Positions 55,307-64,000 of a stretch of 64,000 nucleotides of DNA are shown piece after piece. This DNA comes from Bacillota bacterium. GTDB lineage: Bacteria; Bacillota; Clostridia; Lachnospirales; Lachnospiraceae. The notes below the pieces were generated by a model, which saw only the letters and a list, made by a program, of their open reading frames with translations, ran no database searches and was not told where the DNA came from. Where the stretch lies: assembly GCA_023411215.1 (NCBI GenBank), contig JAEYOY010000021.1:1-64000 (forward strand). Reading direction: 5' to 3'. The stretch's first letter is position 1, and every line of letters starts with the position of its first letter. The translations under genes were made by a program, and so were the position numbers.

Positions 55307-56443
55307 GTGTTTTACGAATCACTGATTAAATTATGGGAAGATTCCGGCTTTGCCGCCTTAACCTGGCAATCCGTAGTAATGATTGTTGTAGCATGTGTTC
55401 TTCTGTATCTTGCAATTGCGAAAAAGTTCGAACCGCTTTTACTACTGCCGATCGCTTTTGGTGTGTTGTTGGCGAATTTACCTTTGACTGGGATTATGGC
55501 TGCACCGGCAAGTGATCAAGAGGTAGGCGGATTATTATATTATCTTTATCTTGGTGTAAAGAAGGGGATCTATCCTTCCCTGATCTTCTTAGGCATCGGT
55601 GCCATGACAGACTTTGGTCCACTGATTGCCCGTCCCAGCAGTATGTTAATCGGCGCAGGTGCACAGTTCGGTATTGCGATCGCTTTTGTCGTAGCAATTG
55701 CTCTTGGCTTTACACCACAGGAAGCCGCATCCATCGGTATTATCGGAGGAGCTGATGGCCCGACGGCGATCTATCTGACAACAAGACTGGCTCCACATTT
55801 ATTAGCCTCTATTGCAATAGCAGCGTATTCCTACATGGCATTAATTCCACTCATTCAACCGCCGATAATGAAGCTACTTACCACCAAGAAAGAGCGTGAA
55901 GTTAAGATGGAACAATTACGCAACGTATCAAAGCTTGAGAAAATCTGCTTTCCAATCGCTGTATCCATCTTCTGTATTCTGCTTCTCCCTTCCGTCGCTC
56001 CCTTGATTGGTATGCTGATGCTGGGTAATCTATTCCGGGAATCCGGTGTAGTAGAGCGTATCTCTGATACGGCACAGAACGCGTTGATTAATATTGTTAC
56101 CATCTTCCTCGGAGTCACAGTAGGTGCTACGGCAGTTGGTACAGAATTCTTAAAGCCTAAAACACTCGGTATTATTGTTCTTGGTTTAATCGCTTTCATG
56201 TTCAGTACAGTTGGCGGGCTTCTGATTGGTAAGCTCATGTGTCTGATCACCAAAGGTAAGATTAATCCATTGATTGGTTCTGCCGGTGTATCTGCTGTTC
56301 CTATGGCCGCACGTGTTTCCCAGGTAGAGGGACAGAAGGCTCTTCCCGGTAATTATCTGCTGATGTTCGCTATGGGTCCCAACGTAGCCGGTGTTATCGG
56401 TTCAGCTGTTGCTGCCGGTATCCTCCTTTGCTTGTTTGGTTAA
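55307..56443 (+). CDS. Na+-translocating decarboxylase beta subunit (OadB/GcdB/MmdB type)
   Basis: 378 residues with about nine membrane helices. The conserved core IGIIGGADGPTAIYL (with the sodium-channel Asp) and FLGIGAMTDFGPL are those of the beta subunits of oxaloacetate, methylmalonyl-CoA and glutaconyl-CoA decarboxylases, which pump Na+ out. GTG start after GGAGGAG. The catalytic alpha and biotin-carrier subunits are not adjacent, so the substrate cannot be decided. Confidence 0.9.
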   Translation: MFYESLIKLWEDSGFAALTWQSVVMIVVACVLLYLAIAKKFEPLLLLPIAFGVLLANLPLTGIMAAPASDQEVGGLLYYLYLGVKKGIYPSLIFLGIGAMTDFGPLIARPSSMLIGAGAQFGIAIAFVVAIALGFTPQEAASIGIIGGADGPTAIYLTTRLAPHLLASIAIAAYSYMALIPLIQPPIMKLLTTKKEREVKMEQLRNVSKLEKICFPIAVSIFCILLLPSVAPLIGMLMLGNLFRESGVVERISDTAQNALINIVTIFLGVTVGATAVGTEFLKPKTLGIIVLGLIAFMFSTVGGLLIGKLMCLITKGKINPLIGSAGVSAVPMAARVSQVEGQKALPGNYLLMFAMGPNVAGVIGSAVAAGILLCLFG

Positions 56444-56479
56444 AGTACCTTTAAATAATATACAATTCACCCCGTCCAA

Positions 56480-56785
56480 AGTAGAGGTGGAGGAACATCA
56501 CGTAGCGGTGAAGTACCAATTGATAATAATGCTGCTGAACAGTCTATACGAGGTTTCTGCGTCGGCAAGAAAAACTGGGTAATGATTGACACCATCAATG
56601 GAGCCAAATCCAGTGCCATTATTTACAGCATTGCCGAAACAGCGAAGGCAAACAATATAAAGCCGTACAATTACTTTGAATATCTTCTGACAGAAATCCC
56701 GAAGCATCTGGATGATAAAGACTGGAGTTTCTGTGAAGACCTGCTTCCGTGGTCGCCAAAGCTACCGGCAGAATGCAGAAAATAA
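56480..56785 (+). pseudogene. IS66-family transposase, C-terminal remnant
   Basis: 102 codons of the IS66 C-terminus: EVPIDNNAAEQSIRGFCVGK, then YSIAETAKANNIKPYNYFEY and LTEIPKHLDDKDW to LLPWSPKLP, ending ECRK. Everything before, including the zinc finger and DDE part, is missing. It sits 36 bases after oadB. Confidence 0.85.
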
Positions 56786-56842
56786 TCTCAATTTTTCGCC
56801 GCTCTTTTGAGCGGCGGACATTTAGTGGAGTACCCACTATCT

Positions 56843-56851
56843 ACCGTTTAC
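56843..56851. mobile_element. Possible right inverted repeat of the IS66 remnant
   Basis: ACCGTTTAC, one base from the ACCGCTTAC expected at an IS66 right end, 57 bases after the remnant. No matching left end was found. Confidence 0.35.
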
Positions 56852-56911
56852 GATATTGTAATCTAATAGGTAGGAGTGTTACAAGTTTAATATACCATTA
56901 CATACATAGCA

Positions 56912-56953
56912 AACTCCTACCTTATCGATATAGTAATTGAGTTGGTAGGAGTT
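56912..56953. terminator. Hairpin after the DUF302 gene
   Basis: AACTCCTACC and GGTAGGAGTT pair perfectly. It lies just past the DUF302 stop on minus, without a T-run. Confidence 0.4.
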
Positions 56954-56986
56954 AAATATATTACGAGCTCTCCATCTATAATGCGA

Positions 56987-57379
56987 TTATTTAGCATTAT
57001 TGATTGCAGAAATCAGTATCGTTTGCACTTCCTTGGCAGTACTTTCCATATCGGTATGATTAAGAAGTCCAATCAGCATATTAGGATTAATCATACCAAT
57101 TTTTATCGTGCTATCATCCTCGTATACAACTAGCTTACAAGGCAGAAAATATCCTATATCAATATGCTTTGATAACACTTCCTTTGCCTTAAGAGGATTA
57201 CAAACCTCCAATATCATAAAGTTTTTATCAAACTCTATGCCCTTTTCCTTTAATTTATCCTTAAAGTTCAGCTTCCAAAGCACACCAAATTTTAATTCCT
57301 CTAGACTTTTTTCTAGGCTTTCAACAGCTTCATTAAAAGACTTACTTGTTACTACTTCATATTTTATATCTTCACTCAT
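56987..57379 (-). CDS. DUF302 family protein
   Basis: 130 residues. DUF302 core with YEVVTSKSFNEAVESLEKSL at the start, GFGVLW-like FGVLWKLNFKDKL, NPLKAKEVL and CKLVVYEDD. Function unknown; family members have been linked with sulfur/redox genes, none here. AGGAGACGCTT precedes the ATG. Confidence 0.85.
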   Translation of the reverse strand: MSEDIKYEVVTSKSFNEAVESLEKSLEELKFGVLWKLNFKDKLKEKGIEFDKNFMILEVCNPLKAKEVLSKHIDIGYFLPCKLVVYEDDSTIKIGMINPNMLIGLLNHTDMESTAKEVQTILISAINNAK

Positions 57380-57724
57380 AAGCGTCTCCTCACTTTCTTC
57401 GAACTATTGTATCGTGTTGAACTTTTCGTGCCCACACTTATATACTAGCACCACTTTATATTTATATATTCATTATAAGCTTATATCGTTTTAATTCCGT
57501 GATTATATCACATATTCAATTTTTGCATTTACTTTAAATATACTCAGTCAAAACAAACAATTCGAGAAGTTCTTCTATCGTAATCGTAATTCCAGTACCT
57601 CAATAGCCTGAAGCAAATCATGTAGATCTGTAGTTAGAACTTCACTTTATGAGTCAGAAATTCACTTTACAAAATAGGTAAAAATAAGGGTTGAATAAGA
57701 TTTCCTTAGCATATATGTTTATTA

Positions 57725-59164
57725 GGTTCTATAATAACACCAAATGTTGGGGTAGCTCTTTACCCCGATATTTTTTTACATTAAAATGCACTTATAACCA
57801 GCCTGCCTATTCTTTCGGTTCTGCGGCAACATTTCTGAAAGAAGGAGGATTTATAAGTGCACTCTAATTGTATCAATAAACTGTTAAATTTAGAAGATGT
57901 AATTATTAAAAGTATCAAACATTCTGATACTTTAATTACAATCCATTTGGAAACCAAACCTACTGAGCAAATCTGTCCAACCTGTGGTTCAATCACTAAA
58001 AAGATCCAAGATTATCGTCTGCAGACTATTAAGGATGTTCCCGTTCAGCTTAAGCCTACCAACCTAGTGTTGAAAAAGAGAAGGTACTCCTGTCCTTGCG
58101 GAAAACATTTTTACGAAAGATATACCTGGCTGCCTAAATATCAACATATGACAAAACGTCTTGCTATGTATATTTGTCATCAGCTTAGGGATACCATCAG
58201 TTATACTTACATTGCTTCACAAACATTTTCAACCGTAACAAGGGTTTTTGATCGTGTTAATTACGTTAAGCCATCTATCCCAAGAGTTCTCTCTATTGAT
58301 GAATTTAAAGGTAATGCCGAGACAGGTAAATTTCAGTGTATCTTAGTTGATGGTAAGAAAAAATGTATTTTAGATATACCTCCTGACCGGACACAATCGC
58401 ATCTTTGCAGTTATTTTCGAGATATCCCTAAGGCACAACGTAATCGGGTAGAATTCTTTATCTCTGATATGTGGGAGCCATATCGTGACATAGCAAAGAC
58501 CTTCTTCCCAAATGCAACTCTTATAGCTGACAAATATCATTTCATCAGACAGGTAACATGGGCGATTGAGAATGTACGCAAAAGGCTTCAACGAACCATG
58601 TCAGTATCCTTACGTAAATACTATAAGCATAGTCGAAGATTAATATTGGGTAGATATGATAAGCTTAGGGATGATCGTAAGAAGGAATGCGATCTTATGC
58701 TGCTTTACAATGATGACTTACGGAAAGCTCATTATTTCAAGGAATGGTTTTACCGTATTTGTGAAGAAAACAGCTACGCTGTTTTAAGAACAGAGTTCTG
58801 GGATTGGATTAGAAATGCTGAAATATGCGGTATTAAGGAGTTTGAAACTTGTGCCAGAACATTTCGCAACTGGTCAAAGGAAATACTTAATACATTTAAG
58901 TATGGTTATACAAATGGACCTACAGAAGGCTATAACAATAAGATCAAAGTCCTTAAAAGAGTCTCATATGGGATAGTTAAATTTAATCGCTTTAGAAACA
59001 GGATATTTCATACGTGTCGCTAGAATAAAAGAACAAAAGAACAATAGGCAGGTTTATTATGTGCACCCAAAAACTACTTATAGAATCTAAAACATTAAAA
59101 TAGCTCTTCATCCAGTAATTGAGGGGGATTCAAAGAATCCCACCCCAAGACTTGGCAAAGAGCC
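57725..59164 (+). mobile_element. ISL3-family insertion sequence
   Basis: Bounded by imperfect inverted repeats: left GGTTCT...CCAAATGTTGGGGTAG (57725 onward) and right, reversed, GGCTCTTTGCCAAGTCTTGGGGTGG (ending 59164). The left copy has a six-base insertion. No 8-bp target duplication is evident, so one end may have shifted. A complete transposase lies inside. Confidence 0.6.
57857..59023 (+). CDS. ISL3-family transposase
   Basis: 388 residues. Zinc-ribbon Cys pairs (CPTCGS, CPCGKHF) at 36-82, an HTH, then the DDE site: SIDEFKG, SDMWEPY and GPTEGYNN Glu. AGGAGG precedes the ATG. Frame intact, so potentially active; it transposes by cut-and-paste. Confidence 0.92.
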   Translation: MHSNCINKLLNLEDVIIKSIKHSDTLITIHLETKPTEQICPTCGSITKKIQDYRLQTIKDVPVQLKPTNLVLKKRRYSCPCGKHFYERYTWLPKYQHMTKRLAMYICHQLRDTISYTYIASQTFSTVTRVFDRVNYVKPSIPRVLSIDEFKGNAETGKFQCILVDGKKKCILDIPPDRTQSHLCSYFRDIPKAQRNRVEFFISDMWEPYRDIAKTFFPNATLIADKYHFIRQVTWAIENVRKRLQRTMSVSLRKYYKHSRRLILGRYDKLRDDRKKECDLMLLYNDDLRKAHYFKEWFYRICEENSYAVLRTEFWDWIRNAEICGIKEFETCARTFRNWSKEILNTFKYGYTNGPTEGYNNKIKVLKRVSYGIVKFNRFRNRIFHTCR

Positions 59165-59215
59165 GAAAGGCTAAAAGCCCTCTCCAGCGGTTTTGGAGAG
59201 GGCTTTTAGCCTTTC
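59165..59215. terminator. Perfect 21-bp stem
   Basis: The left arm 59165-59185 and right arm 59195-59215 are perfect complements around a nine-base loop. T-rich on plus. It abuts the ISL3 right end. Confidence 0.7.
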
Positions 59216-59363
59216 TGTTTATATTCTATGTTATATTTCCTGATATATTTTCTTGTTATATTTTTTCTGTTACATATTGCTGCTTTGCTATTATATGATT
59301 AGGGTGTCAAAAGCCTTATAAGCAACTTGTATTCGACAATTTGCACATCTCTGCCTGAATATC

Positions 59364-59504
59364 AGCATGATGCAGAATATAATTCGATGAGCAACTGTAT
59401 GAGGCCGCTGGTACTTAGGTCCTGTACTTTAGGACCTTATGAACCTTTGCGAGACTCGTCCAAGCGAGAGCGTGTTGCTAATGAATTATGTTCTGCATCA
59501 TGCT
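59364..59504. other. Second large inverted-repeat element
   Basis: Arms 59364-59395 and 59474-59504 pair over about 30 bases with few mismatches. The loop has AGGTCC/GGACCT (59417-59437) and CTCG/CGAG (59455-59468) hairpins. No ORF of note. Architecture like the 43.9-kb element, but the sequences are not obviously alike. Confidence 0.6.
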
Positions 59505-59532
59505 ATCAGTTCTTGCACACTTATCATTACTA

Positions 59533-60561
59533 TTAATCTAAATCATCAAAGTCATAGGCTGCAGCCTTTGTATAATTTGTTACCTTTGCTTCAAAGAAAT
59601 CTGTCTTAGTGCTGTTAAGGTTCGAGAAGCCTTCAATCCAAGCCATGGGATTCTCGGTAATCTCAGGGTATAGTTCCTCAAGTCCGATCGCTTTTAGCCT
59701 CTGGTTACCAAGGTATTTGATATACTTATCGATTAGCTCATTGTTTATACCAAGAATTTCGTTATTCGTTACATATTGTCCCCAAGCAATTTCATGCTCA
59801 ACTCCGGTTCTCATCATATCACGGATCTCTTCGATCAGCTCCGGAGTGAAGAGTTCCGGATTCTCTGTCCTTAATTCCTTCAATATATTCTGGAATAACA
59901 CCAGGTGAGTAACCTCATCACGGTTAATATACTTAAATATCGTACTGGTTGCCGTCATCTTACCCTGTCTGGCCAGTGTATAGAAGAAACTGAAGCCGGA
60001 ATAGAAATAAATACCCTCCAGAATATAGTTCGCTACGACTGTACGCAGAAAGTTCGAGGTGGAAGCGTCCTCATTGAAACTCTGATAGATGTTAGCGATG
60101 TATTGATTTCTCTTCAGCAGCTGCTTGTCCTCACGCCATTCATCATAGATCTTATCTCTGTCCACTGGATTCGTCACTGTATCCAATATATAGGAATAGC
60201 TCTGTGCATGAATTTCCTCTTGAAAGGCTTGAATATTTAGTAAAGAAGCGACCTCCGGTGCTGTCACATACCGTGATAGATTAGGCAGGTTTTCGCTTTG
60301 AATGGAATCGAGAAAATTCAAAAAGGAAATAATTTTGTCAAAGGCATTTCTCTCTCCGTTTGTTAACAGAGGAAATTGCTTGATATCCTCATTTAAAGAG
60401 ATCTCCTCCGGTATCCAGAAATTATTCAGCATCGTTCGGTAGAACATGTTAGCCCAATTGTACTTGATACGGTTCCACTCTCTCAGATTCGTCGTATTTC
60501 CATTGATTAAGGCTTCCGTCCCACGCAGTCCCTGTTCATTGAATATCTTCTTCTTATTCAT
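59533..60561 (-). CDS. nrdB: Ribonucleotide reductase class Ia beta subunit
   Basis: 342 residues, with di-iron ligands D85, E115, H118, E182, E216, H219 and radical Y122 (EEIHAQSY), at the E. coli numbering for the middle part. It houses the tyrosyl radical for the alpha subunit and so needs oxygen to form. 172 bases separate it from nrdA. Weak ribosome site (TAGGAGGAAAATAGG) is good. Confidence 0.93.
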   Translation of the reverse strand: MNKKKIFNEQGLRGTEALINGNTTNLREWNRIKYNWANMFYRTMLNNFWIPEEISLNEDIKQFPLLTNGERNAFDKIISFLNFLDSIQSENLPNLSRYVTAPEVASLLNIQAFQEEIHAQSYSYILDTVTNPVDRDKIYDEWREDKQLLKRNQYIANIYQSFNEDASTSNFLRTVVANYILEGIYFYSGFSFFYTLARQGKMTATSTIFKYINRDEVTHLVLFQNILKELRTENPELFTPELIEEIRDMMRTGVEHEIAWGQYVTNNEILGINNELIDKYIKYLGNQRLKAIGLEELYPEITENPMAWIEGFSNLNSTKTDFFEAKVTNYTKAAAYDFDDLD

Positions 60562-60733
60562 CCTATTTTCCTCCTAAATACCCCTCTTCAAAATAGTAAA
60601 GTGCATTACCTCATTCTTCCTAAATCTAATTCATAGGAAGCTAATATTCATATTCCCCTTTAAGTTAATTTCTTTAATTCATACTATTATTATAAATTAT
60701 TCGGCACAAATATCAATCCCTGCTTTACTAATT

Positions 60734-63025
60734 TTAACTGGAGCAGCTGGTACATTCATCCATCTCCAGGGATTGGTTACGCACATAATAGATTGTCTTA
60801 ACCCCATTCTTCCACGCCTCCACATAGAGATTTAATATCTCCTTCGCCTTAACCTCAGGAGTGATATAGAGATTAAAGGACTGCGATTGATCGATATGCC
60901 TTTGTCTTACCCCGCAGGCTCTGATACTGTAATGCTGATCGATATGATGTGCCTCCTTATAGAACCAGAAGTTCTTGCTGCTCAAATCCGGTGCCGCCTT
61001 CGGTGTAAAGCTTCCTTTCTTCTCCTCAATAAAAAATTTCTTAAAGATCGGATCAATTCCGGCTGTGGTTCCTGCAATGTTAGAGGTGCTTCCTGTCGGA
61101 GCTACCGCCATGATATAACCATTGCGAACGCCGTATTTCATTACCTCCTCCTTAAGCCAAATCCAACGTTCAGAAGAATAGCCTCGACGTTCAAAATACT
61201 TGCCGGTCTGCCACTCCGAGCCCATAAATTCCGGATAAGGACCTTTTTCCTTGGCCAGCTCCATAGAAGCCTTAATCGACTGATAGGCGATCTCCTCGAA
61301 TAGCCGATCCGCTTCATTAAGATGCTCCTCACTCTCCCAGGCGATGCGGTTATTGGCAAGATAATGATGATACCCACTGGTGCCTAATCCGATGGCACGG
61401 TATTTATCGCTGGTAATTCTTGCTTCTGCCACCGGTGTCTGATTCAGCGTGATTACATTATCCAACATTCTAATCTGAAGTGGTATCGTCTCCTGAAGCT
61501 CCTCTATGGTAACTCGTCCCAGATTGACAGAATTCAGATTGCACGTTACCATATCTCCGGATTTTAATCTTCGAACAACCTCCTTGTGGTTGCCTACTGT
61601 CTCTATTACTTCTTCTACAAATTCGGATTCACTGACATTCTGCGCAATCTCATGGCAGAGATTCGAAGAATAGATCATACCTGCATGCTTATTGGGATTC
61701 GCTCTGTTAACCGTATCTCGAAAGAATAGGAAGGGGGTACCTGTCTCCACAGCACTCTTCATAATCTTCTTCATTACTTCGAGGGCGGGAACGCTGATAC
61801 GCGGGATTGTGGTATTCGCTTCGCACTCCAGATATCTATGGGTAAAGGTCTTCGTATCCTCTTCATCATAAAAATCCTCCAGATGGTATCCCATCACCTT
61901 ATGTACCTGATAGGGATCAAATAGGGACCAATCCTGTCTAGATTCCAGTCGTTCCATAAAGAGATTCGGAATGCTGAGTGCCGGGAAGATATCGTGAGCC
62001 TTTCTTCTGTCATCCCCATTGTTGGTTCTCAAATCCAAAAACTCATATAAATCCTGATGCCAGATATCCAGAGTAATCGCTGCTCCTCCCTTTCGCCTGC
62101 CCAGCTGATCGACTGCAACCGCAGTATCATTATATAACCTGATCCAAGGTATTACACCGCCGGAGGCATTCTTATAACCACGGATTTCACTATTTAGGGC
62201 TCTAACTTTGCCGATATAGATGCCTAATGCTCCTCCGTGCTTAGATACGGCAGAGAACTTCTGATTTACATCATAGATGGACCATAGATTGTCACCGACT
62301 ACAGAGATAAAGCAGCTACTTAGCTGGTGAAACGGTGTTCCTGCACTCGCAAGAGTAGGAGTTGCCGTTGTCATCTTAAGCTGACTTAGTACATCGTAGA
62401 ATTTCTTCGCATACTCTAGCTTCTTCTCTCCCTCAGGGATGGCCAGATGCATAGCAATAGCCATAAATCGCTCCTGAGGAAGCTCCAATACCTCTTTATG
62501 ATAGCCACGAATCATATAACGGTCTGATAACAGCTTAAGACCTTCATAGTTAAAGAGTAGGTCTCGCTCCGGCTTGATATAAGCACCTAATTCCTTGATT
62601 TGTTCCTCACTATATTCCTCCATCAAAAAACTTCCATAGTATTGCTGTTCCACCAACATATGTACCAGTGACAAAAAGTCGCCGTAGCCAAAATAATGAT
62701 AGCCACGATTGATGGCTGCTTCCTTATATAAATCTGACATTAATAATCTTGCTGCTGCATATTGCCAACTAATATTTGTTGATTTAACCACATTCCCCTG
62801 GCTATCCTTCGTAGTCTGTATCATCTTCTCGATTGCTGTCTGAATCAGAATCTTCTGTATCTCCTTCGTACTCATACCGTCTCGAAACTGTATATTTGAG
62901 TCCATCTCTAATTCAAAAGGGTCGCAGCCCTCTAAGCCTTCACATGCATAAGCAACCATTTTCTTCGTCTTCTCTACGCAAAGTTGTTCGTACCTTCCGT
63001 CGCGCTTTTTGATCATTATATCCAT
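60734..63025 (-). CDS. nrdA: Ribonucleotide reductase class Ia alpha subunit
   Basis: 763 residues. N-terminal ATP-cone (about 4-95), active-site Cys C238 (SSCFIS), radical-site N455-C457-E459 (SNLCHE) and C495 (TCNLNS), and C-terminal redox pair C758/C761 (ECTSCSS). Reduces ribonucleoside diphosphates; the ATP cone implies dATP control. GGAGGAG precedes the ATG. Confidence 0.94.
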   Translation of the reverse strand: MDIMIKKRDGRYEQLCVEKTKKMVAYACEGLEGCDPFELEMDSNIQFRDGMSTKEIQKILIQTAIEKMIQTTKDSQGNVVKSTNISWQYAAARLLMSDLYKEAAINRGYHYFGYGDFLSLVHMLVEQQYYGSFLMEEYSEEQIKELGAYIKPERDLLFNYEGLKLLSDRYMIRGYHKEVLELPQERFMAIAMHLAIPEGEKKLEYAKKFYDVLSQLKMTTATPTLASAGTPFHQLSSCFISVVGDNLWSIYDVNQKFSAVSKHGGALGIYIGKVRALNSEIRGYKNASGGVIPWIRLYNDTAVAVDQLGRRKGGAAITLDIWHQDLYEFLDLRTNNGDDRRKAHDIFPALSIPNLFMERLESRQDWSLFDPYQVHKVMGYHLEDFYDEEDTKTFTHRYLECEANTTIPRISVPALEVMKKIMKSAVETGTPFLFFRDTVNRANPNKHAGMIYSSNLCHEIAQNVSESEFVEEVIETVGNHKEVVRRLKSGDMVTCNLNSVNLGRVTIEELQETIPLQIRMLDNVITLNQTPVAEARITSDKYRAIGLGTSGYHHYLANNRIAWESEEHLNEADRLFEEIAYQSIKASMELAKEKGPYPEFMGSEWQTGKYFERRGYSSERWIWLKEEVMKYGVRNGYIMAVAPTGSTSNIAGTTAGIDPIFKKFFIEEKKGSFTPKAAPDLSSKNFWFYKEAHHIDQHYSIRACGVRQRHIDQSQSFNLYITPEVKAKEILNLYVEAWKNGVKTIYYVRNQSLEMDECTSCSS

Positions 63026-63061
63026 ATATTCTCCTCCACCTAATTTTTATCCTCAAATACT

Positions 63062-63091
63062 AGTAATGGTTATCATTATTAACATTGTATA
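63062..63091 (-). promoter_or_regulatory. Fur-like box and extended -10 of nrdAB
   Basis: On minus TGG-TATACA (63094-63086) is a possible -10, and TAATGATAACCATTA within 63062-63080 differs at one position from the palindrome TAATGATNATCATTA. Position downstream of the -10 is like the feo site. Regulation is inferred. Confidence 0.55.
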
Positions 63092-63201
63092 CCATATTTA
63101 GTGTTTTGACTAGAGGGAAATTTAAAATTAGCACATAAGCACTACCCAGATAGAGAGAATACAATTTACGAAGTATTAATCATAAAGAACAATAATCTAA
63201 T

Positions 63202-63249
63202 AAAAAAGGATATGGAGGAAAACTCAATAAAGGTTTCTCTTCCATATCC
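63202..63249 (-). terminator. Terminator of the L,D-transpeptidase gene
   Basis: On minus GGATATGGA and TCCATATCC pair, extended inwards, followed by six Ts. Confidence 0.75.
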
Positions 63250-63359
63250 GTTCTTATAATAATTGGTTGTATTAAATAGATCTACATCCTGTCGGCACAT
63301 CTAACTTCACTGCCCTGAGTCTCACTGTCCTGGGTCTCTTTGCTTCAGATTCCTCTTTC

Positions 63360-64000
63360 TTAGGTTTCTCTTCCTTTTACACTTTCTGTACCGGGCAGTT
63401 CATAAACCACAACTGCAACCCCTCGTTTGATATGCTCGAACATTTTCTTGGCAGCCTTCGGTGGCATATTGATGCATCCGTGAGAGCCTCTGGTCAGGTA
63501 GATATCCTTACCAAATTCATTCCTCCAGTTAGCGTCGTGAAAACCGATGTTCTTGTTAAAGGGCATCCAGTATTTTACCGGTGTCTCATAATCCTCTCCA
63601 ACTAAAATAGCATCGTTCTCCTTATATTGAATTGGGTAGGTTCCCGTAGGAGTAGCATAATCCTTGGATACATTACCAGATACAAAGTCGGTCTCCACAA
63701 TCAACTCTCCCTCTTTATAGAAGAACAGGTGTTGAGCCGTAAGATTAACCTCCACATACGTATCTCCAATGTCATCCGCTCCGTATTGCTGTGCTGTCTG
63801 GAAATAGACAGGCTCCTTCACTGTCTGTTCGCCCTTTCGTATCAACTCAGTGAGTTCTTTTACCTCGGAGGGACGATTCAGCCACCAGCCATAATCTCCT
63901 CCTTCCACCTTAATTTCATCACCGTAGGAGGTCTTAAAGGTACGACGACGTCCAAAGGAATTATAGGTTTTCCCGATAAAGTCAACATATTCTTTAATTT
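63360..64000 (-). CDS. L,D-transpeptidase (YkuD), N-terminus beyond the window
   Basis: At least 213 codons; the frame is open to the window end. An N-terminal part of a substrate-binding, PG-binding-like domain (YGWWLNRPSEVKELTELI) leads into the YkuD catalytic domain: HLFFYKEGELIVETDFVSG, GTYPIQYKEN, FHDANWRNEFG and the active site GSHGCINMP. Forms 3-3 crosslinks in peptidoglycan. The in-frame GTG at 63908 is not the start. A +1 frame after the VKG segment reads a charged tail (see findings). Confidence 0.9.
   Translation of the reverse strand, partial: IKEYVDFIGKTYNSFGRRRTFKTSYGDEIKVEGGDYGWWLNRPSEVKELTELIRKGEQTVKEPVYFQTAQQYGADDIGDTYVEVNLTAQHLFFYKEGELIVETDFVSGNVSKDYATPTGTYPIQYKENDAILVGEDYETPVKYWMPFNKNIGFHDANWRNEFGKDIYLTRGSHGCINMPPKAAKKMFEHIKRGVAVVVYELPGTESVKGRET

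Noticed and set aside
55855..56253. 132-residue minus-strand ORF inside oadB
   Set aside because: Antisense shadow with no ribosome site; oadB frame is clearly coding.
59024..59532. tRNA or other known RNA gene
   Set aside because: No T-loop GGTTCRA motif or cloverleaf found; region is IS end, hairpin and inverted repeat.

Overview
The window reads as one contiguous chromosomal segment of a low-GC, motile, saccharolytic anaerobe of the Bacillota. The best guess is Lachnospiraceae or a close relative. This rests on gene content seen here: GH3/GH13 enzymes paired with a GPH symporter, DUF3793, DegV, an M56/BlaI pair, a feo operon with a Cys-rich FeoB-associated peptide, a DUF5716-type JetA, and AGGAGG-type ribosome binding sites. 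No rRNA, tRNA, CRISPR array, phage module or replication origin was found. Most genes are on the minus strand.

Layout. 0-7 kb: a MarR regulator faces a minus-strand carbohydrate operon (GPH symporter, GH13 alpha-glucosidase, GH3 beta-glucosidase). 7-13 kb: housekeeping and unknown genes (HD hydrolase, stand-alone argC, M42 peptidase, EamA transporter, DUF3793, a sugar-nucleotide epimerase broken by an in-frame stop, ywbE). 13.2-17.8 kb: small accessory genes (TIM-barrel isomerase, two GNATs, HD hydrolase, nucleoside phosphorylase, Cys-rich peptide) among duplicated and repeated DNA, including a 134-bp copy of the phosphorylase 5' end fused to the tail of another gene. 17.9-21.3 kb: BlaI/M56 regulator pair with two operator-like sites. 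21.3-30.2 kb: chemoreceptor, a DUF2804/MFS/TIM-barrel operon, adenine deaminase, DegV. 30.4-36.9 kb: MacB-like ABC fusion, MATE pump, VOC protein, AraC regulator, dapA. 37-40.3 kb: Fur-controlled feo operon. 40.5-48 kb: GNAT-HAD fusion, secreted Fn3 protein, a large multi-hairpin inverted-repeat element, three-subunit xanthine dehydrogenase. 48.3-54.8 kb: membrane protein and a jetABC (Wadjet-type SMC) operon lacking jetD. 55-56.4 kb: OadG/OadB-like sodium-pump subunits behind a leader with a terminator. 56.4-59.5 kb: IS66 remnant, DUF302 gene, complete ISL3-family element, a second large inverted repeat. 59.5-64 kb: class Ia ribonucleotide reductase with a Fur-like box, then an L,D-transpeptidase cut by the window edge.

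How the genes connect. Iron: the feo promoter carries a perfect 7-1-7 Fur box and nrdA has a near-match, so iron uptake and the di-iron ribonucleotide reductase may share a regulator. Purines: adenine deaminase, xanthine dehydrogenase and a nucleoside phosphorylase fit purine salvage or catabolism. Sugars: the 5 kb and 25 kb transporter clusters share a dispersed upstream element, and GH3 and GH13 appear to share a helical accessory module. The most interesting items are the jetD-less SMC operon, the two multi-hairpin elements (43.9-44.1 kb and 59.36-59.50 kb), the terminator-bearing leader of the sodium-pump genes, and the repeat-laden 13-17.5 kb region. All were read by eye; no database search was run.
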